DNA of 57,986 bases from Vicinamibacteria bacterium (lineage in GTDB: Bacteria; Acidobacteriota; Vicinamibacteria; Fen-336): contig DATMML010000094.1 of NCBI GenBank assembly GCA_035570235.1, forward strand, positions 1 through 57,986, given 5' to 3'. The notes under the pieces were generated by a model. It did no database searches and was not told the origin of the DNA. It saw nothing but the letters and a program-made list of their open reading frames with translations. Every line of letters starts with the position of its first letter. The stretch's first letter is position 1. The translations under genes and the position numbers were made by a program. Below are positions 1-7,196 of this stretch, in pieces.

Positions 1-243
1 CGCGGCCTCCCAGTCGGCCAGCTGTTGCAATGCCCGACGGGCGATGGGTTCGGCCGCATTACGCCGCCCCTGCGCGCTCAAGTTGGGGTCGACCTTGTTT
101 TGGTCGAGGGCGGTCTTGCAAGCGGTGGAGATCCCGAGCAGTGCGGTCAACTTCCGCTCGGCGTCCGCGGCGAACGCGGGTGCGGCCTTGCGAATTTGCT
201 CCAGCAGCAGGGGCAGCGATGTCTTCAAGAGCGGGTCATTCAC
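1..243 (-). CDS. Hypothetical phage-element protein, 3' end outside window
   Basis: The reading frame starts at a GTG at 243, behind the purine-rich site AAAGGAGAAAAAC, and is open to the window edge (81 codons seen). It overlaps the stop of the upstream gene, as do other junctions in this cluster. The visible N-terminus begins VNDPLLKTSLPLLLEQIRK and looks helical and soluble, with no signal peptide or membrane segment. I recognise no family. Its position downstream of an HGG-motif phage protein suggests a packaging or structural role, which is inference only. Confidence 0.6.
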   Translation of the reverse strand, partial: MNDPLLKTSLPLLLEQIRKAAPAFAADAERKLTALLGISTACKTALDQNKVDPNLSAQGRRNAAEPIARRALQQLADWEAA

Positions 244-436
244 GTTTTTCTCCTTTGAAAGTGAGCCACTCGGCCATCCGTTCGACGGCCGCGTCCAGCA
301 GTGGATCCAGGTCGCGCAGCAGGGCCAGCGCCGTTTCGGCGTCGCCGGCCCGGAGCGCGCGGTGGAGCCGGGTGCGTGCCTCGGTCGTGACGGCGACGAA
401 CTCCGCCGCGGAGGGCGCCTGGGGGGCAGGCTTCAA
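236..436 (-). CDS. Small helical protein of the phage-like cluster
   Basis: This is a 66-residue ORF. I chose the TTG start at 436 because AAGGAGG lies just upstream and TTGA gives a four-base overlap with the stop of the preceding gene, the same coupling seen elsewhere in this cluster. The product (ending WLTFKGEKRE) is a predicted helical hairpin with Leu and Ala heptads and no membrane segment. No family is recognised. The next gene starts inside its last codons. Small ORFs between terminase-type genes are common in phages, but no specific function can be given. Confidence 0.55.
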   Translation of the reverse strand: MKPAPQAPSAAEFVAVTTEARTRLHRALRAGDAETALALLRDLDPLLDAAVERMAEWLTFKGEKRE

Positions 437-933
437 TGCGCCTCCTTCGCGGCCTCGATGCGCGCTGTGACCGCCTCCCCGATGGCCCGAAGTGCCGCCG
501 CCTCTTCGTCCGAGAGGTAGGCGACGGCCTTTACGGCGGCGAGCCCGGCCTTGACCGTGTCCATCTGCGGCTCGGTTAGCGCCGGCCATGGGAGCGGTGG
601 CTCGGGCGAGCGCTCCAAGGCCAACGTTGCGTGCGGCCCGTGGCCCGCGCGGTCCAGCACCGCAATGGCGGCCTTGGTTACCGCGGACATGTCGTCTGAA
701 CGCTGGCACAGTGGGCAGAGTCCATGAGGAGCTTCGATGATGCGGAGGAGCGCGTCGAGCGCCGGGTCCACCATGGCGCGGAGTCGCTCGCGCGCCGAGC
801 GGATTGCCTGCGGCGAAGCCCCGCCGTGCAACCTGCAGACGAACCCGCCGAGCATCGGAGGACGGCCGCAGCGCTGGCCGGCGCGATTCGTGGCGCGGCA
901 TGTGCGGGCCAGTGCGAAGGGGTTAGCGCTCAT
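433..933 (-). CDS. Phage HGG-motif zinc-binding-like protein
   Basis: The 166-residue product begins MSANPFALARTCRA; an upstream in-frame start at 984 is less attractive. Cys12, Cys22, Cys33 and His36 sit in the pattern C-x9-C-x10-C-x2-HGG, which is typical of small phage proteins found near terminase or replication genes and probably binds a metal. A second pair, CPLCQR, lies in the middle. The rest is helical, with a Leu/Ala-rich C-terminus. It follows the repeat-rich block after the primase-helicase, the place where satellites and some temperate phages keep a small terminase or packaging regulator. The exact function is not established; a DNA-binding role is inferred. Confidence 0.7.
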   Translation of the reverse strand: MSANPFALARTCRATNRAGQRCGRPPMLGGFVCRLHGGASPQAIRSARERLRAMVDPALDALLRIIEAPHGLCPLCQRSDDMSAVTKAAIAVLDRAGHGPHATLALERSPEPPLPWPALTEPQMDTVKAGLAAVKAVAYLSDEEAAALRAIGEAVTARIEAAKEAH

Positions 934-1100
934 GTCCTCTCTTTGGGCGTGCCAATGCCCGAGGGCATTGGTCGGAAACGCCACGGGTTGATGGGGTGCC
1001 GAGCTCCATAGGGTCCCCGGCTCGCGCGCGCGGGAAGCCGGCGGCCGGCCGGGGCGGGCGGGCCTTTTGGCCGGTTTCGTGGACCTTGCCCCGGCACTGC

Positions 1101-1278
1101 GACTGCGCCCAAACCCATGTTGGGAGCAGTTGGGCGCAGTGGGGCGCAGTCAAAAAGGCCCGGCCCGGCCCGCCGGGGTGACTGCGCCCAACGCAGTCCC
1201 CTATAGGCGGGGTGGGCGCAGTGGGCGGAGTGGAAACCGGCCCGCCCCACTCAGCCCTCCCCCATCCGGGGCGCAGTC
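1101..1278. repeat. Iteron-like and inverted 10-11 bp repeats, possible replication origin
   Basis: The 357-base non-coding stretch 934-1290 carries many copies of TGGGCGCAGT. Three near-identical 10-mers lie in tandem at 1121-1150 (TGGGAGCAGT, TGGGCGCAGT, GGGGCGCAGT). A further direct copy is at 1213-1222 and a near copy at 1268-1278, and inverted copies are at 1101-1110 and 1180-1189. ACTGCGCCCAA (1102-1112) and TTGGGCGCAGT (1130-1140) form a perfect 11-bp inverted repeat, and 1180-1198 forms a 7-bp stem with a 5-base loop. The block lies directly downstream of the primase-helicase. Iterons of a replication origin are the leading reading; operator sites or a strong terminator are alternatives. 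Confidence 0.7.
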
Positions 1279-1290
1279 GGCCGGCCGGGG

Positions 1291-3066
1291 TCACGACCCC
1301 GCCTCCAGTTCCATCTGCTGCACGAGCAGGCTGTAGAGAATGGTCCTCTGCCCGCGACGTTTCTCCTCGGTCCTAGTGACGCCCTCCCGCTCTCGCAGTG
1401 CGTCGCGGACCTTGCGCCTAGCGTCCCCGGTGACGTTGCCGCTGGCACTGACGAGCCCCGCGGCCTTCGCGATCACGTCCACGGTCCGAGGCTCGCTCGT
1501 GAGTGCTCTCGTCTTCACGATGAGCTTCCACGTCTCGCTGGCCACCGCGTTCTTCGTGGCCCCAAGGCTTTCGTAGACCCCGGTGGTTGGGTCGTAGCGG
1601 ATAGTCTGCGGCTCCAGCGACACGAACCGCCCCTTGCCGCTCAGCCGCCGCAGGCTGCCAAACGCTCCGTCCGCGTACCGAAGCGAGAGGATGTAGTCAG
1701 CGGCCCCGGCAGCTGCCGACGCGCCCCGCAGGGCACGTGTGGGGTCGGCCTCGTCCTCCTGGTCCTCGCCCTTGCCCGCGTGCGCGTCGATGAGCCACGG
1801 GACGCCGAGCGTGCGAGTGGCGGCTTTGACCCGCTCTACCACCATGACGGCACCCGCGTTGTCGTTTTCGTCGTCGACTTCCCCGCGAATCACGGCTTGC
1901 CAGGAGGCGATTAGGACGAGCCCGTAGCCGCCGGCCTTGACGGTCTCGGCGATGGCCGCGAGCCCCAGATCGTTGAGGACTACGCCGCGCCGGTAGAACG
2001 TCATGGCGCCGGGCTCGGCCACGAGGTGTCGAGCTACCCACGCTGTGTACTCGGGCGGGTCCTCGGCGGCGATGTAGAGAACTCGCGCCTTGGTGGTGTT
2101 CCGCCCGAGGAACGGGACGCCGCTCGAGACTGCCGCGCCGAGAGCCTGCCCCAGCGTGGTCTTGCCGACCTTCGTGTACGCCACGAGCATCCCGAGCGTG
2201 CCGATGGCAGGGACGATACCGCCGAGGACATATGGCACGCCCTGCTCGGCGATGTCCCGCCCTTCCGCGGCCACGAGGGTGGCGTCGGTGAGCCATTCGG
2301 CATCAAGGCCAAGCGACTCCGCGGTCCGCGGCTCCTCTTGCCACGGCCGAGTAGAGCGCACGATCTCACGTATAGCCTTGTCGGACGGCCGCGGGTCGAA
2401 GCGGGCATCTACCCACCCGCGTAGCATGGCGAATGTCGCCTCGTCGTCATGGCCCCGGCGGCGCAGAGAGCCCGCCTCGCGGATGAGTGCGTCGTGCTGC
2501 TCGCCCTGGCCGACGACCCCGTCCGGGGCCTTGGTCGAGCGGGCCGCGCGTCGCTGCGCGCTCCAGAAGTCGATTACTTTGGTCACGTCGCCGAGTACTT
2601 CGGTGTTCACGCAGTCGCCGGTGACGGTGAAGTAGGGCGGCCTCGCGTCCGTGGCGAAGGTGGGCGTGCCGTCGCCGTTGAATTTCAGCTCTACAGGCGG
2701 CAGGTGGGAGCGGCCGAACACCTTGACCCCCGTGCCGCTCGGCGAGACTTCGGCGTAGCACCCGACCGCTGTCCCGAAAAGGATGTCGTCCGCGACCGGG
2801 TGCAGCTGGTGCGTGGCCGGGTCGAGGCAGTCGTCCATGTCGATCCCCGAGATGCCGTCTCCCAGGACGAACCCCACGCCACCGTCCGCGAGCCGTGCTG
2901 CCCGCGCGACAGCCGCCTCGTACGACAGGAGCTTCTCGGGCGCGTTCCACTCCTGGAGCGCGCGGCCGTCGTCGCCCACGGGGGGCTTCTTGTCGTCCAA
3001 GGGCCGCCACGCCACCCAGCGGTGCGCCGCGCGGAGCTCCGGGGGGACGAACTCTGGGATGCTCAC
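1291..3066 (-). CDS. Phage/plasmid primase-helicase fusion (PrimPol-like plus RepA-type ATPase)
   Basis: The 591-residue protein is read from the GTG at 3066, which overlaps the previous stop as GTGA. The N-terminal half carries GIDMDDCLDP (Asp76, Asp78) and SPSGTGVKVF, the acidic and SPSG-type motifs of primase-polymerase domains in mobile elements. A C-terminal RecA-fold ATPase has a Walker A (AYTKVGKTT, about residue 300), the VLYIAAED strand and a hydrophobic Walker B-like strand, as in AAA_25/RepA-type helicases. A helical or winged-helix tail closes it. It most likely primes and unwinds DNA at the element's own origin, plausibly the repeat block just downstream. The family assignment rests on motifs, not on a search. 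Confidence 0.82.
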   Translation of the reverse strand: MSIPEFVPPELRAAHRWVAWRPLDDKKPPVGDDGRALQEWNAPEKLLSYEAAVARAARLADGGVGFVLGDGISGIDMDDCLDPATHQLHPVADDILFGTAVGCYAEVSPSGTGVKVFGRSHLPPVELKFNGDGTPTFATDARPPYFTVTGDCVNTEVLGDVTKVIDFWSAQRRAARSTKAPDGVVGQGEQHDALIREAGSLRRRGHDDEATFAMLRGWVDARFDPRPSDKAIREIVRSTRPWQEEPRTAESLGLDAEWLTDATLVAAEGRDIAEQGVPYVLGGIVPAIGTLGMLVAYTKVGKTTLGQALGAAVSSGVPFLGRNTTKARVLYIAAEDPPEYTAWVARHLVAEPGAMTFYRRGVVLNDLGLAAIAETVKAGGYGLVLIASWQAVIRGEVDDENDNAGAVMVVERVKAATRTLGVPWLIDAHAGKGEDQEDEADPTRALRGASAAAGAADYILSLRYADGAFGSLRRLSGKGRFVSLEPQTIRYDPTTGVYESLGATKNAVASETWKLIVKTRALTSEPRTVDVIAKAAGLVSASGNVTGDARRKVRDALREREGVTRTEEKRRGQRTILYSLLVQQMELEAGS

Positions 3067-3362
3067 GCGGCCCCCCGCCACGCTGCTTCCGGCCACGCGT
3101 CCTCCGCCACGAAAACCACCTCGTCCGGGTCCAGCCCGAGCTCGCGGACCACGTCCCGCAGCCGAGCCCGCTGGAGCGCCGTCAGCCAAATGGCCCGCCC
3201 GTCCTCGGCGGCCCACGTGCAGCCCCACACGAACCGGAACCGCGGCGGCTTGTCGAGCATGCCGCTCCCCCGGACCGCGGCGGCGAACGCGGGGGCCAGG
3301 AGAACCGCGGCGCCGTACGAACGGTTGCTTTTCTGTCCCCCGAGCCCCGCGAGCGGGGTCAC
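3063..3362 (-). CDS. Hypothetical 99-residue phage-cluster protein
   Basis: The ORF starts at ATG 3362, overlapping the stop of the HTH protein as ATGA, and its own stop overlaps the GTG of the primase-helicase, so it is translationally coupled on both sides. The product contains RFRFVWGCTWAAEDGR, then a basic helix (LQRARLRDVVREL) and an acidic C-terminus. No domain is recognised. Tight coupling to the replication gene suggests an accessory replication or regulatory role, which is inference. Confidence 0.65.
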   Translation of the reverse strand: MTPLAGLGGQKSNRSYGAAVLLAPAFAAAVRGSGMLDKPPRFRFVWGCTWAAEDGRAIWLTALQRARLRDVVRELGLDPDEVVFVAEDAWPEAAWRGAA

Positions 3363-3655
3363 TGCTCCACCCCGGGTCCAGGCAACGAGTCGAGCGAGTA
3401 GGCGTCGGCCGTGACCGGTGGGCGCTCCTCAAGAAGGACCTTCCCCTCGAAGCCGATCATGCGCGCCACGACTTCCAGCCGGATGGCGGTCTTTAGTGAC
3501 GGGACCACGTACACGGCGTGGAGGAGCTGCGAGAAGTGGCCGGGCTGCGCAAAACCCGCGAGTCGCGCGAGCTCCTGGTTCTTGATGGGGGAAAGAAGGA
3601 CAGCAGTGACGAAGTGGGGGTTGAGACAGCTGCGGGGTTGTGGTGCGCGTGCCAC
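3359..3655 (-). CDS. Small helix-turn-helix DNA-binding protein
   Basis: This 98-residue protein starts at GTG 3655 with AAAGGAGG at good spacing. NQELARLAGFAQPGHFSQLL (around residues 27-46) reads as a helix-turn-helix of the Cro/XRE or excisionase type, and a second helical part (AIRLEVVARMIGF) follows. It is the first gene after a 125-base gap that contains an inverted repeat at 3704-3733, so it may bind there and autoregulate the replication genes it heads. The HTH is visible; the target and role are inferred. Confidence 0.6.
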   Translation of the reverse strand: MARAPQPRSCLNPHFVTAVLLSPIKNQELARLAGFAQPGHFSQLLHAVYVVPSLKTAIRLEVVARMIGFEGKVLLEERPPVTADAYSLDSLPGPGVEQ

Positions 3656-3703
3656 GAGACCTCCTTTGGGTCTCGGGCCTGCACACCCGCCGCAGTAGCA
3701 GCA

Positions 3704-3733
3704 GTCGGTCCCGTCGACGCGGGGGAGACCGAC
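3704..3733. promoter_or_regulatory. Inverted repeat upstream of replication genes (possible operator)
   Basis: GTCGGTC (3704-3710) and GACCGAC (3727-3733) form a perfect 7-bp inverted repeat, with a further CCCG/CGGG pairing inside. It lies in the 125-base gap upstream of the HTH gene. On the minus strand a TTGACG hexamer lies just upstream. It could be an operator for the HTH protein or a terminator for the preceding dioxygenase gene; no T-run is present. Confidence 0.4.
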
Positions 3734-3780
3734 CTTACGTCAATTTCACTTTTACCCCACCCCCGCTAGGAGGGCAAGTT

Positions 3781-4623
3781 CTATTTGCCCAAGACGGGAA
3801 GAATTCTCGGCGACTGACTCGCGCTCCGCAGCCGCGCCGCGCGTCGCCACTCCTCCTCCGCGCTTCCGCAACGGCACATCCCCGCCCGCGCGTAGCAGAC
3901 GAGCGAGAGCCGCAGCCCGCGCCCGACCAGCGGCGCGTTGCCATGGAGCTCGTGCATGTCGGCCAAACACAACCCACCCATGCGCATGTCCACGGCTGTC
4001 CTATACCGGGGGAAGACAAGCTCGCAGCCTTCGTAGCGCCCGCCGGCGAGCACTGCTATCGCTTCCAGACCGGGGCGGTAGTTCCCGCTGTCTGTGTGGG
4101 CCGCGGTGCGGAAGTCGCGATTGATGGTCACGCTCGTGAAGGTCGTTCCGGGTATGACGAAGTCCGGCGACACCGTGTCCGCGAACCGGTGCTGCACCTC
4201 CCAGTGGTGCGGCGCGAGCTCTTGATACTTGCGGCTGATCGCGACGAACAGCGGCAGCGCGGTCTCGTACTCGGCGTCGTGGTCGATTGTGAAGCCAGTC
4301 ATGCGGCAATAGGGGTTGGTCGGGTAGCGGTCGAGGAAGCCGAAGACGTCGCTCGGCGCTATCCTCCTATGGCCCCCGGCGGCCGTGCCGCGGTTATCCG
4401 AAGTCGGGTGCAAGTGCTTGCTGGCCTCAAAAACCGCTTCGCACAACGAAGGGGGGAGCACGTCCCCGGCATACAGGAGAAGCAGCCGGCCGTCGGGCCG
4501 CAGGACCACGGCGTCGTCCCGCACCACGCGGTCGTAGTGCCGCGCGTCTAGGAACTGGCCGGCCAACTTCTTGGCGTCCAGCATGAGGTCCGCGTGCGTA
4601 AGGCGAATCGGGGGCCCCGTCAC
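3781..4623 (-). CDS. Phage-type 2-oxoglutarate/Fe(II) dioxygenase, TET/JBP-like
   Basis: The 280-residue protein overlaps the stop of the DUF3102 gene as ATGA. The core reads FTSVTINRDFRTAAHTDSGN, then a glycine-rich strand pair and ADMHELHGN. His176-x-Asp178 and His227 (or His224) would hold iron, and Arg238 in GLRLSLVCY would hold 2-oxoglutarate. This pattern matches the TET/JBP branch of 2OG oxygenases found in phages, whose characterised members oxidise 5-methylpyrimidines in DNA. The probable substrate is a modified base in the element's DNA. No methyltransferase or glycosyltransferase partner is visible in the part of the element seen. The Cys-rich C-terminal tail (GMCRCGS) is unexplained. 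Confidence 0.75.
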   Translation of the reverse strand: MTGPPIRLTHADLMLDAKKLAGQFLDARHYDRVVRDDAVVLRPDGRLLLLYAGDVLPPSLCEAVFEASKHLHPTSDNRGTAAGGHRRIAPSDVFGFLDRYPTNPYCRMTGFTIDHDAEYETALPLFVAISRKYQELAPHHWEVQHRFADTVSPDFVIPGTTFTSVTINRDFRTAAHTDSGNYRPGLEAIAVLAGGRYEGCELVFPRYRTAVDMRMGGLCLADMHELHGNAPLVGRGLRLSLVCYARAGMCRCGSAEEEWRRAARLRSASQSPRILPVLGK

Positions 4624-5369
4624 AGGGCCGCTCCCCCCTGAGCCGGTACGTGGTTCAGGTCAAACGCGGCCGGGGCCTGGGGGACCGTATCCTCCAGCCC
4701 GTCCTCCTTGCCCATCGCGGTCTTCAACTCGTCCTGTTTTCGCTCAAGGATCACGAGCGCGCTCCCCACTTGGGCTTCCCATTCAGCCTGCTGCGGAGCC
4801 AGGAGGTCGCGGACGTCCACCCTACCGACGCTGGCGACCGCACCGACGAGACTTCGGAGGGTCCGCTCGGCTAGTTCGCGCTTTTGCCGTTGCGATGGTG
4901 GGGACGGGGAGCGCTCCGGTTTGGGCGGCCAAAGCCTTGCCACGTCCTTTCGCTCCGTCCGGGGGGTGACTCTGCCGTCGACTATAGCTTTCTCTAAGTC
5001 CAGCTCGTCCAGCCGTGACAGCTCGTAAAGGGTGTCCCAGTGCGGCGGCAAATGCGACGCATGCGTCGGATTTGCCAGAACCGCGTTCCGGGCCAACGCC
5101 ATGAGCCGCTCGGCGGTGCGCACCGAGAACGGGAGCTCGCGCTCCACCCACTTCGCGAACTCCCCGTAGTCCACTAGATCCTTGGCCCTGTTAAGCTCTT
5201 GTCCGATGTCGACGTACGCCACAACCTGGTTTCTCCACAGGCTCTTGATGAGGGCGGTTTTCCCGCTCAAGTCGATGGTGTTAGTGGGTAGCTGCCCGAG
5301 GGGCATCCGGTCGCGATCTTGCGGCGCTGTCTGAGCGCTCTTCTTCTCAGTCCTGGTCTTCTTCAACAC
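4620..5369 (-). CDS. DUF3102-family protein of mobile elements
   Basis: The 249-residue protein starts at GTG 5369 behind GAGGAGG. Residues about 36-100 (for example LWRNQVVAYVDIGQELNRAK, followed by a GEFAKWVERELPFSVRTAERLM segment) match the DUF3102 domain, which is common in plasmids and prophages and thought to be helical and DNA-associated. A basic linker with KPERSPSPPSQRQKR and a coiled-coil-like C-terminus follow. It is the first gene of the minus-strand cluster and overlaps the dioxygenase start. Its role may be regulatory or in partition or replication; the biochemical function of the family is not known to me. Confidence 0.72.
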   Translation of the reverse strand: MLKKTRTEKKSAQTAPQDRDRMPLGQLPTNTIDLSGKTALIKSLWRNQVVAYVDIGQELNRAKDLVDYGEFAKWVERELPFSVRTAERLMALARNAVLANPTHASHLPPHWDTLYELSRLDELDLEKAIVDGRVTPRTERKDVARLWPPKPERSPSPPSQRQKRELAERTLRSLVGAVASVGRVDVRDLLAPQQAEWEAQVGSALVILERKQDELKTAMGKEDGLEDTVPQAPAAFDLNHVPAQGGAAL

Positions 5370-5869
5370 GAAACCCTCCTCGCCGATGGCCGGCGATTTG
5401 ACGGAATGGGTTTCGCGCGAGACGTGGGGTTCTGTGCGCGCTGCTGCGGCGGCCCGCCTTGGCTTGTCCGACGGCGAGCCCAGGATGTCCTCGCTCGCCG
5501 TCGTTGATGGACCTTACCCCGACTTATGCCCTGCGCGTCCTGTGTCGCGCCCGGATGGGGCCGCCGAACCTCTACTTAGAGCCTAGCAGACCGGTTCGAT
5601 GCGTCAAGAGAATTCGGACGTGGGGCTCGCTACGCGACTCTCTCATGGTCCGCCCACAGCTAGGCGGGCTAGCGGCCACGGAAGGCCGGTCGCGGGACGT
5701 TGGGCGGGCGCGGGGGCACGGAAACCTGCTACCCTTCCACAGGGGCATGCGGTCGCCAGGAAGCAGCAACGGCGAGGATGCAATCATCAGGCCCGCAAGG
5801 CCCAACGCTGAAGCCCTGAATCTCACCCATCGCGCTAGGGCACAGTCGCACGAGTAAAGGAGCGGAAAA
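5370..5869. other. 500-base divergent intergenic region with a 10-bp inverted repeat
   Basis: This non-coding stretch separates the minus-strand mobile-element cluster from the plus-strand TIR-like gene. GACGGCGAGC (5470-5479) and GCTCGCCGTC (5493-5502) form a perfect 10-bp inverted repeat with a 13-base loop, which may be an operator or a terminator. A clear ribosome-binding site (AAAGGAG) lies before 5870. I see no convincing ORF, tRNA or attachment site here, and no well-matched sigma-70 promoter. Confidence 0.45.
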
Positions 5870-6988
5870 ATGGCTGGACCCAGGAAGGCCAGAGCCGACG
5901 GGAAACCCCCTGCTGCTGAAAAGAGGGCCTACTTCAAACAGGCGGACTTTCCGGAGGCGTCGCTTCAGCAAGCTCAAAAAATCGCGTCGGCTCTAGTAGA
6001 CAACTATGCAGGCAAAGATGCGTCCCCGCCAGATCTCGCTCTGGTCCTCGGCATTAGTCCTACCGTGCGGTCATGGCCAACGCTGACTGGTAGCGCAATC
6101 GCCTACGGTTTGACCGAGGGCGGCGTCAACGCCAGCAAGATCAAGCTTCTGGGGCTCGGACGGAAGCTTGTTTCGCCTGAGGCTGAAGGTGAAGACCTAA
6201 CGGCACGTCGCGAAGCGATCCTAAAGCCACGCATCCTGAGGGAATTTTTTGAGCGATACCGGCGAGCCAAGTTTCCAGTTGATGCCGTCGCGGGCAACGT
6301 ACTTAAGAGTCTTGGATTGCCTCCCGAGCGGGTTGAGTCTGCGCTCGAAATCGTAAAAGCAAATGGCCGATACGCCGGCATCATTCGTGACACACCCACC
6401 GGGCCCTTCGTCAATTTGGACTCGCCGGGTGTACCCGCACCAACTGCCACACCTGAAATCGCCGAGCACGAGGATCATGCAGAACCCGAAAAGGTTGAGA
6501 CGCCTCCTGGAGCCCAGGCAGGCGCACCGCCAAGGCCGGCACCGCCAACGCCCGGTTTCGATCCCAAGAGCAATCGCGTCTTCATCTCACACGGCAAACG
6601 GCACGGAATCGTTGGTCAATTGAAGGAACTCCTGACGTTCGGAAGTTTCGAACCGGTCGTATCCGTTGAACGAGAGTCCACCGCGATACCGGTTCCAGAA
6701 AAGGTGTTCGAGGATATGCGGTCATGCGGTGCTGGCGTGATCCACGTTGGGGCCGAAGGCAGCTACCTTGATCGAGACGGGAAGGAGCACTCGAAGATCA
6801 ACGACAACGTGTTGATTGAGATCGGAGCCGCGATGGCTCTATACGGTAAGAAGGTCGTTCTTCTAGTAGAAAAGGGCGTCGCGCTCCCTTCAAACCTGCA
6901 AGGGCTTTACCGGTGTGACTTTGAGGGCGACCGGCTCGACTACGAATCAACCATGAAGTTGCTTAAGACCTTCAGCCAATTCCGCTAG
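5870..6988 (+). CDS. TIR-like (PF10137-type) putative defence effector with N-terminal winged-helix-like domain
   Basis: The 372-residue protein has an AAAGGAG site upstream. Residues about 25-185 resemble a winged-helix/DUF5343-like sensor region, and a Pro-rich linker (about 195-230) follows. The C-terminal domain starts NRVFISHGKRHGIVGQLKEL and contains NDNVLIEIGAAMALYGKKVV and a LPSNLQGLY segment. This is the pattern of PF10137 'predicted nucleotide-binding, TIR-like' proteins, which act as NAD+-consuming effectors in some CBASS and Thoeris-like systems. The Glu in NVLIEIG is the likely catalytic residue. GC content is visibly lower than in neighbouring genes, suggesting recent transfer. 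It stands alone beside the mobile element, so it may be a single-gene defence or element cargo. Confidence 0.72.
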   Translation: MAGPRKARADGKPPAAEKRAYFKQADFPEASLQQAQKIASALVDNYAGKDASPPDLALVLGISPTVRSWPTLTGSAIAYGLTEGGVNASKIKLLGLGRKLVSPEAEGEDLTARREAILKPRILREFFERYRRAKFPVDAVAGNVLKSLGLPPERVESALEIVKANGRYAGIIRDTPTGPFVNLDSPGVPAPTATPEIAEHEDHAEPEKVETPPGAQAGAPPRPAPPTPGFDPKSNRVFISHGKRHGIVGQLKELLTFGSFEPVVSVERESTAIPVPEKVFEDMRSCGAGVIHVGAEGSYLDRDGKEHSKINDNVLIEIGAAMALYGKKVVLLVEKGVALPSNLQGLYRCDFEGDRLDYESTMKLLKTFSQFR

Positions 6989-7196
6989 TCCCGTTTGTTT
7001 CCAAGCGTGAAATCGAGAGCGTGCTCTATGCTACCCGCACAGAGCCTCGGACAATGAATAGCGGAATGTGGTTCGGGGTCCCGCTAAGGTCGCCACCCTT
7101 TTCCGTTCGCTGGAGCGAGCGTTTGGCAGCGTAGTACGATAGACCCGTGCGGGTCCTCCCTAGGCCGCCAGTCGCCGCAACAGCCCCCCGACCTTC

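Noticed and set aside
923-1294. Minus-strand ORF across the repeat block
   Set aside because: Its sequence is a translation of the TGGGCGCAGT repeats with no ribosome-binding site or domain.
5595-5612. tRNA-like T-arm (GGTTCGAT), possible attachment-site remnant
   Set aside because: The stem does not pair and no other tRNA part or repeat of it was found.
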